This document shows, piece by piece, positions 29,901 through 37,963 of a stretch of 64,000 bases of DNA. How positions within the stretch are numbered: the first letter of the stretch is position 1; every line of letters starts with the position of its first letter. The notes beneath the pieces are model-generated. The model saw only the letters and a list, made by a program, of their open reading frames with translations, was not told the DNA's origin and did no database searches. This DNA comes from Flavobacteriales bacterium. GTDB lineage: Bacteria > Bacteroidota > Bacteroidia > Flavobacteriales_F > PHOS-HE28. Position numbers and translations under genes: made by a program. The DNA lies in contig JADJOI010000003.1 of the NCBI GenBank assembly GCA_016713875.1, positions 1,736,001-1,800,000 on the forward strand, given 5' to 3'.

Positions 29901-32900
29901 TCACCAGCTGCTGCAACGCCACCTGTGCGGGTGCACTGCCCGCTGTGGTGGGCACCAACAGCCACGGCCCCATCAACTGCGGCACGGCCACCAACGCCCT
30001 GGTGAACGGCACGGTGCCGACCGGTGCGCGCTGGTGGAGCTACACCCTGCCGGCCGACGGCAAGGTGCGCGTGAGCTCGTGCAACCCGCCCAACACCACC
30101 AACGACGACACCTTCGTCACGATCCACGAGGGCACGTGCGGGTCGTTGGTCCCCTACGGTGGGGACGACGATGGTTGCACGGCGTTCAACTTCGCCTCGG
30201 ACGTGACCTTCACCGGTGCCGCCGGACAGACCTTCTACATCGAGTGGGACAACCGCTGGAACGACAATGGCCACGACTGGAACCTCGAGTTCACCGCCTG
30301 CACACCTCCGGCGAACGACCTGTGCAGCAGCGAGAACCCGGCGGCCAGCCCGCTGAGCATCGGTAGCCCGCTGGTGTTCACCGGCACCCGCGACTGCGCC
30401 ACCAAGGACGGCACGCTGAGCAACATCCGCTTCTGGGACGGCGTGGACGAGGACGTGAGCGGCTGGGTGTGGGAGAGCTTCCTGCTCACCGAGTGCGCCA
30501 ACGTGCAGATCAACTACTGCGGTTCGCCGCTATCGGGTGTGGTGGCCCTGAACATGTACGGCGACTGCGGCAGCCTCTTCGTGAACTCACAGAGCTACGA
30601 CTTCACCACATGTGCACCGAACGCCACGATCAACTTCGCGAATCTGGCACCCGGGGCCTACTACTACCCGGTGCTCTGGGATGCGCGCCGTGCGAGCGGG
30701 GCATACACCCTGAACGTGATCGCCACGGCCCCGACGATCCCCTGCGTGGCGAACATCGTGTGCAGTGGCGCCATCCCGCTGAGCTGCCCCGGTTCGGTGA
30801 TCGGCAATACGGACAACAAGCTGCCCACGCTGCCTGCCAACGCCTGCCCCTTCACCAACAGCGCGGTGAGCGGTGGTTCGCTCTGGTACACCTACACGGC
30901 CGCCTCCGATGAGAACATCATCCTCAGCACCTGCGGCGCCGGCACCGCGTTCGACACGCGCATCAGCGTGTTCACCGGTCCGGACTGCAACACCCTGAAC
31001 TGCTACACGATGAGCGACGACTTCGGCGGCGCCTGCACCACGCGGAGCCAGTTGGAGTTCTTCGCGCAGAGCGGCCAGACGTACTACATCGCCGTGCACA
31101 GCCCCTCGCCCTTCGCCGACGGCCAGTTCGAGCTTCAGATCGGTTGCGGTGCCGTATGCCCGCGCCCGGCCAACGACGATTGTAACAACGCCCAGGGCAT
31201 CATCAGCTATCCGCAGGACGGCAGCGGCATCTCCACCGTGGGTGACAACAGCTGCGCACAGAACGATGCGTACACGACGTGCACCCCGGTGCTGAACAAC
31301 CAGGGCGTGTGGTACAGCTTCTACAGCGGTCCGAACACGATCCACCGGATGGTGCTGCTGGGCAGCGCCCAGAGCGGCGGCCTCACGGCCAGCCAGTTGA
31401 ACTATGCCCTCTTCAGCGGCAGCTGTGGCAACCTGGGCGCCACCGGCCAGGTGGTCTGCGTGCAGGATGGTGACGGGTACGACATCCCGCTCACGGGCCT
31501 GACGACCGATACGGATTACCTCCTGTACATCTACAACCCGGGCAGCACGGGCTTCGAGGGCACCTTCGAGGTGCTGCTGGAACACCCGGGTGTGAACGAT
31601 GCGGGCATCACCGACATCATCTCGCCGACCGGTCTGGTCTGCTCCTCGTTCCTGGCCCCGAAGGTGGCGCTCACCAACTTCGGCGAGGCCACCCTCACCA
31701 GCGTGGACATCGTGTATGACCTGAACGGCGGTGGTCCGAACCAAGGGCCCTTCACCTACACCTGGACGGGCAGCCTGCCCTACGAGGACACCCTGGTGGT
31801 GGACCTGCCCGGCTTCACGGCCCCATATGGCACGCATACGCTGAACGTGACGGTGCAGAACCCGAACGGTATGGCGGACGAGATCGCCATCAACAACAGC
31901 TTCAGCGAGCCGAACATCGACGTCACCGGCGAGACCGTGGTGGTGGAGATCACCACGGACAACGACCCGAGCGGCATCTACTGGGAGATCCAGGACCAGG
32001 CCTTCCAGACCGTGGCCCTCGCACCGGTGTACAACACGGGCAACACCACCGAGACCGTGCCCACCTGCCTGAGCACGCTGAACGGCAACTGCTTCAGCTT
32101 CTACCTGTTCGACTTCCTGGGCAATGGCCTCAGCGGCACGGGCAACGGCAATGGCAACTGGCGCCTGCGCACCACCGATGGCCGCACCCTGCTGGGCGAC
32201 GACTTCAACGGTACGATCAACGGTGTGCTGAGCCCGAACAGCCCGCCGGCGACGGCCGGTTATGTGAGCGGCCACGAGTTCTGCCTGCCCCCGGGCCCGA
32301 GCCAGCCTCTGGCGGCCGAGTGCGGGGTGTTCACCAACCTGCTCCAGAGCAAGGTGTTCACCAGCATCGTGCCCGGCGTCACCACCTACCAGTTCGAGTT
32401 CTCCGACCCCGACGCCGGATTCCGTCGCCGTATCGCGGTGCCGCGCAACTGGGTGAAGTTCTCCGAGATGGTGACCAGCCCGCTGCTGCCCGGCGTGCGC
32501 TACTTCACCCGTGTCCGGGTGGACCAGGGTGCCAGCGGCTTCGCCGATGACCGGTTCGGCACGGGCTGCGAAATGGGTCTGGATCCGACCGCCGTGCCGG
32601 GCTGCACCGGCCTGGTGGACGACATCGGCTTCCCCGCCCACAGCTGCGGCGTGATCAAGACCTTCGGCGGGTCCGACAAGGTGTTCGCCCAGCCCGTGGT
32701 GGGCGCCACGCAGTACCGCTTCCGCTTCGTGAACGCGGGCGAAGGCTACCTGCGCACCATCGTCCGTCCGAACTACATCTGCCCGCTGAACTGGGTGACC
32801 CTGCCGCTCGTGAACGGCAGCACCTACGACGTGAGCGTGGAGGTGTTCTACGCCGGTCAGTGGAGCGGCTACTGCGGCCCGGTGTGCCAGGTGACCATCC

Positions 32901-33211
32901 TGAACCCGCCGGCCATGGCCCAGCAGCGTGATGCGGAGGTGGTGACCAACAGCGGTCTGCAGGCCTGGCCGAACCCGGTGCGCGACGGCGCAGTGAACCT
33001 CCGCCTGGACGGCCTCACGGCCGGCACCCAGCGCGTGAGCCTGGAGGTGTACGACCTCACCGGCAAGCGCGTGGTGGCCCAGGACATGGAGAACAGCGGC
33101 CCCGTGTTCAACACGGTGCTTGACCTGGATGGCTTCGCCGGTGGCGTGTACATGGTCCACCTCAACGTGGACGGTGCCGATCATCAGCAGCGCATCAGCG
33201 TGGTGAAGTAG
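23972..33211 (+). CDS. Giant mosaic surface protein (beta-helix, FN3, MAM, CUB) with T9SS sorting domain (3079 aa)
   Basis: A 3079-residue exported protein, signal peptide about 1-26 (MRSSLLRWPTLLALLLLLGL...). The N-terminal ~310 residues (beta domain plus Ig-like) match the protein at 9335. Then: beta-helix region about 305-816 (ITVDGIDINGGA, NNTIKNCTIDLDRTN); FN3 822-916; a MAM/cleaved-adhesin-like domain 917-1081; FN3 1082-1181; two closely similar MAM-like domains at 1185-1378 and 1474-1670 (VYMESGSCAGNTI, MAYNMYGATMGTM), encoded by 870-base direct repeats; a CUB-like domain 1768-1893 (LIIYDGPD); pre-peptidase-like domains 1983-2540; CARDB-like 2540-2653; 'LFDFLGNGLSG' domain 2655-2776; the duplicated module 2783-2980; and a type IX sorting domain 2990-3079. 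From the pre-peptidase-like region on it is a paralogue of the upstream gene; the last ~0.9 kb is nearly identical in DNA. Function inferred as surface adhesion or display; no enzyme motif seen. Confidence 0.92.
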   Translation: MRSSLLRWPTLLALLLLLGLLPSTQAQTITTAGSNPPYNGGNGVSGNGVITFGVTNTSGGDILLTDLASYWLAASIGANTTLWATTVPASMGGSYFPFVAGNWSVVGTGTNLSVPADGIQPTISGMTYLIPNGTSVRFLLESNQNIRYSGTGVISPNTFTVGGVSLQCGDVTLPGASGVVGYGGLFTNTGNINRYFTGSVTFIPATACSGQPTAGTISGPPFVCNGGTATLNVNGSTTGTGLTREWYSSSVSGGPYSTFVGSGTSVNTGVVTANTYYVCVVTCTASPLPNSDQTPEFFLPVTNAGPGGTFTIDNSLPTAGLNFNNFTDAITYLNGLSICGPFTGAYTFNVTAGHTFTEDPPLLTASGAAGLPITFQRSGVGANPVIAATGGAGTTDHAFGIRGGNYITVDGIDINGGAAVEYGYYIANASATVSANNNTIKNCTIDLDRTNTNSRGIMCTSSTTGGGFTPTAASGSNSNNSFLNFTITDVYSGIFVTSGSTSWPGTGNIVGTEAGGTSTIGADFVGLPTPDIGGSTTLAFGVQFNSQSDGQIFDVTVRNTASSAGINRGISWVGCGGNSVVHGNRVYGVRNTSTTSTSGQRGIDVATLTTGTHNLRVYNNFVSNITGAYTGAATTTRMVTGIYVSNGAAGMTYEIDHNNVSLDNIGAASYSTVCLDFISATSVNRARGNTLANYTGNQTGTAVHFAIRTAGTTTFGAAGSESNYNNLYIANAGNGHIGQTSATNRTLLTDWTGALTGNPGTDASSIGADPLYVDNNSDLHVTGPDNDGAGPIAGLAWITTDIDGDPRPTPADIGADEYAPASCFPPTDVAVNVLSPTSADVTWTSTGALNYDYEVRTSGAAGSGPTGLAFSGTIAGSPINLLGLSDQTTYTVYVLSNCPGPIASNWSTGVSFTTPCLPVSTLPWTDSFEGATIDNGDPLICYTREIITGTGANTWRTRVTPIRNSIGPRTGTDYMAHSFNANSWLFTPGMQLTGGQTYEFSFWYVHTDAIAGHTLNVGVGSAANAASMSPLGSIVNVVNTTYEKAAYLFTPVSSGVYYFGVQDVSLNTSPWYICTDDWRVGDPPSCPAPASFASTGVTATEASFTWVCAGCTGPYWIEYGAPGWTPGTNGSPGVGGTMAGPFAGTSGTVTGLTPGTSYSAVVRQDCAGTWSLNSNSVNFATTALVNTFPSCQDFELAVNCLPSTCTSVLACTSTSLTPVGWENSTADGTGNWSVDEGGTSSTATGPGTGAGTGQSDYVPGTTTGNYVYMESGSCAGNTIIANSPVYDVSSFANPNVRVQMAYNMYGATMGTMAIDIEDPAGSNTWTQLWSLSGDQGQGWFLTPTLDHAYTGTQVRYRVRGISGSSFTSDMAFDYFCVSEGPACTAPTATTAIVENCLAGTFTVEVTVTSTGDGATVDLVSDLDGVEHAAVTASPTPYVMGPYTVGQTVVITMEHENNVDCNVGLGSFASLCPPVVNTFPYCEDFEGATLCQPSTCTSVLACTGTALEAVGWDNSEADGTGNWSVDEGGTTSTATGPGNGSGSGQPDYVPGTSTGNYVYMESGSCAGNTIDVLSPVFDVTGMVNGSIRARMAYNMYGATMGTMSVQIEDPALSNNWTTLWTLSGDQGQGWFLTPNMDHVFTGPAVRYRVRGVSGTSFTSDMAFDYFCVRPTPLCTDPVATVTGATPDCSTNSLTVGVEVTSIGSATSVAVEASINNGPYTTVCSLNASGLCNIVAGSADVVAVRVRNEQDGDCLIDLGEYDAGALNCITCGAAATNETYCYVASDNKSWLYSSQGSGTLRLFFTRGTIETSNFDDLIIYDGPDNTYPVLFANPANTGNLGPAGSGILTTDPDFFAVDVTATGNFIFMTFTSDGSVQCATSAVYDPWEWTVVCFDCTFPTATATVNDNCGAGTFTITVDVTDATSSGAVDIVTDYVGDTEPSGVGVGQYVLGPYPNGTIVDVTVQHPTEAFCTITRSDLTSCCNATCAGALPAVVGTNSHGPINCGTATNALVNGTVPTGARWWSYTLPADGKVRVSSCNPPNTTNDDTFVTIHEGTCGSLVPYGGDDDGCTAFNFASDVTFTGAAGQTFYIEWDNRWNDNGHDWNLEFTACTPPANDLCSSENPAASPLSIGSPLVFTGTRDCATKDGTLSNIRFWDGVDEDVSGWVWESFLLTECANVQINYCGSPLSGVVALNMYGDCGSLFVNSQSYDFTTCAPNATINFANLAPGAYYYPVLWDARRASGAYTLNVIATAPTIPCVANIVCSGAIPLSCPGSVIGNTDNKLPTLPANACPFTNSAVSGGSLWYTYTAASDENIILSTCGAGTAFDTRISVFTGPDCNTLNCYTMSDDFGGACTTRSQLEFFAQSGQTYYIAVHSPSPFADGQFELQIGCGAVCPRPANDDCNNAQGIISYPQDGSGISTVGDNSCAQNDAYTTCTPVLNNQGVWYSFYSGPNTIHRMVLLGSAQSGGLTASQLNYALFSGSCGNLGATGQVVCVQDGDGYDIPLTGLTTDTDYLLYIYNPGSTGFEGTFEVLLEHPGVNDAGITDIISPTGLVCSSFLAPKVALTNFGEATLTSVDIVYDLNGGGPNQGPFTYTWTGSLPYEDTLVVDLPGFTAPYGTHTLNVTVQNPNGMADEIAINNSFSEPNIDVTGETVVVEITTDNDPSGIYWEIQDQAFQTVALAPVYNTGNTTETVPTCLSTLNGNCFSFYLFDFLGNGLSGTGNGNGNWRLRTTDGRTLLGDDFNGTINGVLSPNSPPATAGYVSGHEFCLPPGPSQPLAAECGVFTNLLQSKVFTSIVPGVTTYQFEFSDPDAGFRRRIAVPRNWVKFSEMVTSPLLPGVRYFTRVRVDQGASGFADDRFGTGCEMGLDPTAVPGCTGLVDDIGFPAHSCGVIKTFGGSDKVFAQPVVGATQYRFRFVNAGEGYLRTIVRPNYICPLNWVTLPLVNGSTYDVSVEVFYAGQWSGYCGPVCQVTILNPPAMAQQRDAEVVTNSGLQAWPNPVRDGAVNLRLDGLTAGTQRVSLEVYDLTGKRVVAQDMENSGPVFNTVLDLDGFAGGVYMVHLNVDGADHQQRISVVK

Positions 33212-33230
33212 CCCCGCTGACCGACCTTAA

Positions 33231-33266
33231 GCGAAAGCCCCCCGCCGGAGCGGGGGGCTTTTCGCG
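33231..33266 (+). terminator. Terminator of the 3079-residue gene (copy of the one at 23734)
   Basis: Same stem and tail as the preceding giant gene's terminator (AAAGCCCCCCGC / GCGGGGGGCTTTT). Only two differences are seen between the two stop-to-terminator stretches. Confidence 0.92.
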
Positions 33267-33341
33267 TTCGGGGGGGCAGGGGCTGTTGATAAATCAAAGC
33301 GACCAACGGCGCTATCCGGACGACGAATTCGGGGTTAACCC

Positions 33342-33371
33342 TTGTCGATCGGCAAACGATCCCTACATTTC
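33342..33371 (+). promoter_or_regulatory. Candidate promoter of the 1372-residue gene
   Basis: TTG (33342-33344) and TACATTTC (33364-33371) are 19 bases apart, the favoured Bacteroidota spacing; the -7 box has one mismatch at its last base. It predicts a leader of about 170 bases. Confidence 0.5.
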
Positions 33372-33545
33372 ACGTCCCGATCACATCCCCGTCCCAACGG
33401 ACCCATTGCCGCACATCCTGAACCGACCTCCGGCCCTTGGGCCGGCCCGAACGAACACGCTGACCAGCCTGCGGGCTGCACCCACCGGACGATGGCCCGG
33501 CACCGCCACATCCACGAACCGAACCTCAACCAAAACCCTTCATCC

Positions 33546-36500
33546 ATGAATTGTCGACCCTACTCGACATCGCCCCGGCGCCAGCGCTGGTGGCAACGTG
33601 GTGCCCTCGCTTTGGGCACGGTGGCACTGCTCGGCCTTCCCGCCGCTCAGGCCCAGTTCGTCATCATCGGCACGGACGCCGCCACCACCGCCGGCAGCGG
33701 CAGTGACCCGGTTGATGACTACTTTAATTACATGCGCTACCAAACGGTGTACACCGCCGCCCAGCTCAGCGGTGCCGGTATGCCGGCCGGGGCGCAGATC
33801 ACGGGCCTCGGCTTCTCGGTGATCGAGGACAACGGCCCGGCCTTCCCCGCCTACACCATCCGGATGGCCCACACCGCGGCCACCAACAGCGCCGCTCACA
33901 ATGCGGCCGCGCTGACCACGGTGTTCGGTCCGGCGAGCTACGATGCGGTCACCACCGTGGCCGGCTCGCATGACATGATCACCTTCAGCAGCAATTTCAC
34001 CTGGAACGGCACGGACAACATCCTGGTGGACATTTGCACGGGCTCCAGTTCAATGGCCTTCGCCACTCCCTACGGGGGTGTGCGCGCGGCCACGCTGACG
34101 AGCGGTTCCCGGTATGTCCGCTGCGACGGCTGCGGCAGCCAGTGCGGGGTGAGCACGACCTCGACCAACGGCAACCGTCCGCAGATCCGCTTCAACTACA
34201 CGGCCTTGAGCTGCACGCAGCCCGCCGCCGGCGGTACGGTGAGCGCGTTCTCCTGCGCCAGCCCGAACTACACCGTGGACGTGAACCTCACGAGCCTGGG
34301 CGACGCGCCCAACGTGGACATCGTGAGCAGCGTGCACGGCATCATCGCCGATGACGTGACCACCCTGACCGTCTACACCACGCCTTCCACGCCGTGGGGT
34401 ACCCCGCAGACCATCACCGTGGTCCACAACGGGGACAACACCTGCAACTACGTGGTCGGCACCTATAACCAGAACGACCGGGACAACACCTGCCATACGG
34501 CAGGCACCTACCCCATTCCGGACAACGGCTGTGCAACATTGACCTATCAGGACCTGTCCTTCTGCGTGACCGACCCAGGCACGGTCCTGGGCACGGATGT
34601 ATATGTGAACAGCGTGGACCTGATCATCGCCCACACGTGGAACGATGACATGGACATCCAGCTGATCAATCCGAACGGCACCGCGGTGAACCTGGTGCTC
34701 GACCGCTTCGGCAGTGGCGACAACCTGGGCGATCCGTCCTTGTGCCCGGGTGGCCTCTTCACCCTGCAGGCAGGCGGTGCGGCCCTGACGAACACCGCCA
34801 CCAGCAACGTGGTGGGCACCTTCACCCCCGAGCAGCCGCTGAGCACGCTGCACGACGGCAGCGACCCCAACGGCGCCTGGACCCTGCGCGTATGTGACGA
34901 CACCAATGGCGACTTCGGCGATGTGCGTTTCGTGAGGGTGAACCTGATCCCCTGCCTGCCGCCTACGGCCACCCCCAGCAGCACCAACGACTGCAGCACG
35001 AACACCTACACGGCCAGCGTGAACGTGACCGCCTTGGGCACCAGCGCCAGCGTGGACATCACCAGCAGCGTGCACGGCACCCTGTTCACCGGTGTGGGCA
35101 CGGGCAGCTACAACAGCAACCCCACGACCCTGGGCACGCCCGAGACCATCACCGTGGTGGCCACGAACCCCGCGTGCAACCTCACCTTCAACTTCACCAA
35201 CGCGGATAACGACGAGGTATGCCACACGATCGCCGCTTTCCCGGTGAGCAACACCTTCCCCATCACCAACGTGCCGTTCTGCGTGAGCGACCCGGGCACG
35301 GCCTTGGGTACGGACGCCTTCGTGCAGAGCGTGGACCTGATCATCAGCCACACCTGGAACGATGACATGGACATCCAGCTCATCAACGCGAACGGCACCA
35401 TCGTGAACCTGGTGTTCGACCGGTTCGGCAGCGGCGACAACCTGGGCGACCCGGGTTTGTGCCCCGGTGGCCTCTTCACCCTGCAGGCGGGCGGTGCGGC
35501 CCTGACGAACACCGCCACGCCCAACGTGGTGGGCACCTTCACGCCCGAGCAGCCGCTGAGCACCCTGCACGACGGCAGCGACCCGAACGGGACCTGGACC
35601 CTGCGTGTGACGGATGATACCGGTGGCGATGACGGCGGCGTGCGCTACGTCGCTGTGAACATCGTGCCTTGCGAGGCGCCGGTGGCCGGTGGCCAGACCA
35701 TCGTGCCGGCCTGTGGCACCAACGAGTACTTCATCGACGTGAACCTCACGAGCCTGGGCAGCAGCGCCAGCATCGACCTCACCAACAGCTACGACGCGAA
35801 CGTGGTGACGGCCAATGCGACGGGCGTGTGGCAGGTGGGCCCCTTCCCCACCGGCACCACGGTGATCGTGACGCTGGAGGCCTCGAACCCGCTGTGCAAC
35901 GTGAACCTGGCGCCGCAGACCTACAACTGCCCGCCGCCGAACGATGATTGCACGGGCGCCATCGCGGTGAACTGCAACAGCATCACCAACGGCAACACGC
36001 AGTTCGCCACCATCGATGCCGTGGGCACCTGCACCACGACACTGAACACGGCCGGTGGCGTGTGGTACACGGTGACCGGTACGGGCGGCGAGATCAAGGT
36101 GGCCCTGTGCGGATCGGCCTACGACACCAAGCTGGGCGTCTTCACGGGCACCTGCGGTTCGCTCGTTTGCCTGGAAGGCAATGACGACGACAACGGAACG
36201 AACGGCATCAATGTCTGCTCCAACGACCTGCACAGCAGCCTGAGCTTCCCCAGCACGAGCGGCACCACGTACTACGTGCTGGTGACCGGCTTCAGCACGA
36301 ACGTGGGCGCCTTCAGCATGGAGGTGACCTGCGCGGGCAACAACGTGCCCCCGTGCGTGGACAACAGTGTGACGCTGGAGCTGCAGACGGACGGCTTCGC
36401 CTCTGAGACCAGCTGGAACATCGTGCCCTTCGGCAACACACTGCCGGTGTGCAGCGGCTCGGGCTACCCGGACAACGCGGTGGTGACGGCGGACTGCTGC

Positions 36501-37664
36501 CTGATCGACGGGTGTTATGACCTGAACGTGTTCGACAGCTTCGGCGATGGCATCCTGGCTCCGGGCGGCTACCGCCTGTGGGCCAATGGCGTGACCGGTC
36601 AGCGCATCATCGACAACTGGAACGACGGTGACGACTTCACCAGCGTGAGCAGCGCGGCCTCGCCGTTCTGCCTGCCGCTGGGCACGGACCAGCTGCTGTT
36701 CAGCAGCTGCGACCGCGAGGACTGGACCCCGAACGAGTTCGTGGTGGCGGCCGAGAACGCGGCCGTGAGCGCCGAGTGGACCGTGGGTGACCAGACGGAC
36801 GATGGTTACCAGTTCTGGTTCTTCAACCCCGATGGTGGCTACAACCGCCGCATCTTCCGCAACCACGCCACCAGCGGCGGCTTCGGTCCCCCGAGCGCCA
36901 CGCGTGCGTGCCATGTGAAGATCAGCAGCATGGTGACCAGCCCGGTGCCATACGATGTGCTGCTGAACGTGCGCGTGCGCAGCCGTGTGAACGGTGCGTA
37001 CAGCGAGTTCGGCCCCGCCTGCCGCTTCCTGATGCCGAGCACGCCTCCGGCCTGCCCGACCACGAGCCTGGTGAACAACCCCGGCAACCCGAACTTCAGC
37101 TGCGGGGTCACCCGCACCTTCGGCGGATCGGGCAAGGTGTACGCCAACCCGGTGGCCGGGGCCAACAAGTACCGCTGGCGCTTCGAGCGTGACGGCGGCG
37201 GCTTCACCCGCGTGATCACCAGCAACACCGCCACCCTGGTGCTGAACTGGCTGACGCAACCGCTGGTGGACGGTGACACCTACAACGTGACGGTGGCGGC
37301 CAGCTTCGACAACGGAGCGAACTACTGCGCCTACGGCCTGAGCTGCCAGGTGACGATCGACAACACGCCCGGCGCCCAGCCGCGCGCGATGGAGACCGCC
37401 AGCGGCTTCAGCCTGTATCCGAACCCGAACCGCGGCGACCAGGTGGTGCTGAACATCACCGACCTGCCCGAGAGCGAGGTGCTGGTGACCGTGGACATCG
37501 TGGACGTGTTCGGCAAGCGCGTGATGAGCCTCACCGAGGGCGCCCAGAACGGCAGCCTGAACCTGGTGCTTGCGCTGGACAACAGCTTGGCCAGCGGTAT
37601 GTACACCGTGCAGGTGACCGCAGGCGAACAGACCTTCACCGAGCGATTGGTGATCAACAAGTAA
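33546..37664 (+). CDS. Surface protein with two P-domains and T9SS sorting domain (1372 aa)
   Basis: A 1372-residue exported protein starting at ATG 33546, which opens a long signal peptide (MNCRPYSTSPRRQRWWQRGALALGTVALLG); the upstream frame is non-coding. An N-terminal beta domain (38-223) is followed by two proprotein-convertase-type P-domains at about 331-473 and 573-708 (VDLIIAHTWNDDMDIQLINPNGT, PEQPLSTLHDGSDPNGAWTLRV), encoded by 717-base direct repeats. A pre-peptidase-like domain (798-931, NDDCTGAIAVNC... FSMEVTC), a 'NVFDSFGDGI' domain (937-1042), the duplicated module (1050-1272) and a sorting domain (1285-1372, LYPNPNRGDQVVL... VDVFGKRVMS... SGMYTVQV) follow. P-domains usually accompany a protease, but no peptidase domain is present. 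Role inferred as surface display or adhesion. Confidence 0.9.
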   Translation: MNCRPYSTSPRRQRWWQRGALALGTVALLGLPAAQAQFVIIGTDAATTAGSGSDPVDDYFNYMRYQTVYTAAQLSGAGMPAGAQITGLGFSVIEDNGPAFPAYTIRMAHTAATNSAAHNAAALTTVFGPASYDAVTTVAGSHDMITFSSNFTWNGTDNILVDICTGSSSMAFATPYGGVRAATLTSGSRYVRCDGCGSQCGVSTTSTNGNRPQIRFNYTALSCTQPAAGGTVSAFSCASPNYTVDVNLTSLGDAPNVDIVSSVHGIIADDVTTLTVYTTPSTPWGTPQTITVVHNGDNTCNYVVGTYNQNDRDNTCHTAGTYPIPDNGCATLTYQDLSFCVTDPGTVLGTDVYVNSVDLIIAHTWNDDMDIQLINPNGTAVNLVLDRFGSGDNLGDPSLCPGGLFTLQAGGAALTNTATSNVVGTFTPEQPLSTLHDGSDPNGAWTLRVCDDTNGDFGDVRFVRVNLIPCLPPTATPSSTNDCSTNTYTASVNVTALGTSASVDITSSVHGTLFTGVGTGSYNSNPTTLGTPETITVVATNPACNLTFNFTNADNDEVCHTIAAFPVSNTFPITNVPFCVSDPGTALGTDAFVQSVDLIISHTWNDDMDIQLINANGTIVNLVFDRFGSGDNLGDPGLCPGGLFTLQAGGAALTNTATPNVVGTFTPEQPLSTLHDGSDPNGTWTLRVTDDTGGDDGGVRYVAVNIVPCEAPVAGGQTIVPACGTNEYFIDVNLTSLGSSASIDLTNSYDANVVTANATGVWQVGPFPTGTTVIVTLEASNPLCNVNLAPQTYNCPPPNDDCTGAIAVNCNSITNGNTQFATIDAVGTCTTTLNTAGGVWYTVTGTGGEIKVALCGSAYDTKLGVFTGTCGSLVCLEGNDDDNGTNGINVCSNDLHSSLSFPSTSGTTYYVLVTGFSTNVGAFSMEVTCAGNNVPPCVDNSVTLELQTDGFASETSWNIVPFGNTLPVCSGSGYPDNAVVTADCCLIDGCYDLNVFDSFGDGILAPGGYRLWANGVTGQRIIDNWNDGDDFTSVSSAASPFCLPLGTDQLLFSSCDREDWTPNEFVVAAENAAVSAEWTVGDQTDDGYQFWFFNPDGGYNRRIFRNHATSGGFGPPSATRACHVKISSMVTSPVPYDVLLNVRVRSRVNGAYSEFGPACRFLMPSTPPACPTTSLVNNPGNPNFSCGVTRTFGGSGKVYANPVAGANKYRWRFERDGGGFTRVITSNTATLVLNWLTQPLVDGDTYNVTVAASFDNGANYCAYGLSCQVTIDNTPGAQPRAMETASGFSLYPNPNRGDQVVLNITDLPESEVLVTVDIVDVFGKRVMSLTEGAQNGSLNLVLALDNSLASGMYTVQVTAGEQTFTERLVINK

Positions 37665-37963
37665 GGAGCTCCGCTCCTGCTGAAGGGGAAGCCCCGGCCG
37701 ATGGCCGGGGCTTCTTCATTCCCGGGCGGGTATCACGAGATCCTGGGAGAAGCGACGAGGGGCACGTTCTACACAAGCTCCTCACGTCCAGGATATTTCA
37801 ACCCGATCGAGCGAACCAGGATCCGGTCTTGTCGGGTTTATCAACCGTTTCGTCGGAAAAAATGATCCTTCCGTCGACGAATCCTCTTGACAGCAGGGTG
37901 AGATCGTGGCCAGTTTTGTCGACCGGTTACGACAATCGATCGGACCGGAACAACCGAACTCCC
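37665..37963 (+). other. 299-base intergenic region without a gene
   Basis: It holds the terminator of the preceding gene (37688-37717) and then a comparatively A/T-rich leader (for example GGAAAAAATGATCC near 37855 and several TTGTCG stretches). No TAnnTTTG box with proper spacing was found and no small gene is convincing. Confidence 0.45.
37688..37717 (+). terminator. Terminator of the 1372-residue gene
   Basis: GAAGCCCCGGCC (37688-37699) pairs with GGCCGGGGCTTC (37703-37714) over a GAT loop, followed by TTCATT. Confidence 0.9.

Larger units (their letters stand above)
33212..33545 (+). other. 334-base intergenic region: terminator, then promoter and leader
   Basis: The first part holds the terminator of the 3079-residue gene. 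The middle has a short A/T-richer stretch (TTGATAAATCAAAG) and a candidate promoter at 33342-33371. The last 170 bases are a C/A-rich leader of the next gene with no open frame of note. Confidence 0.5.
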
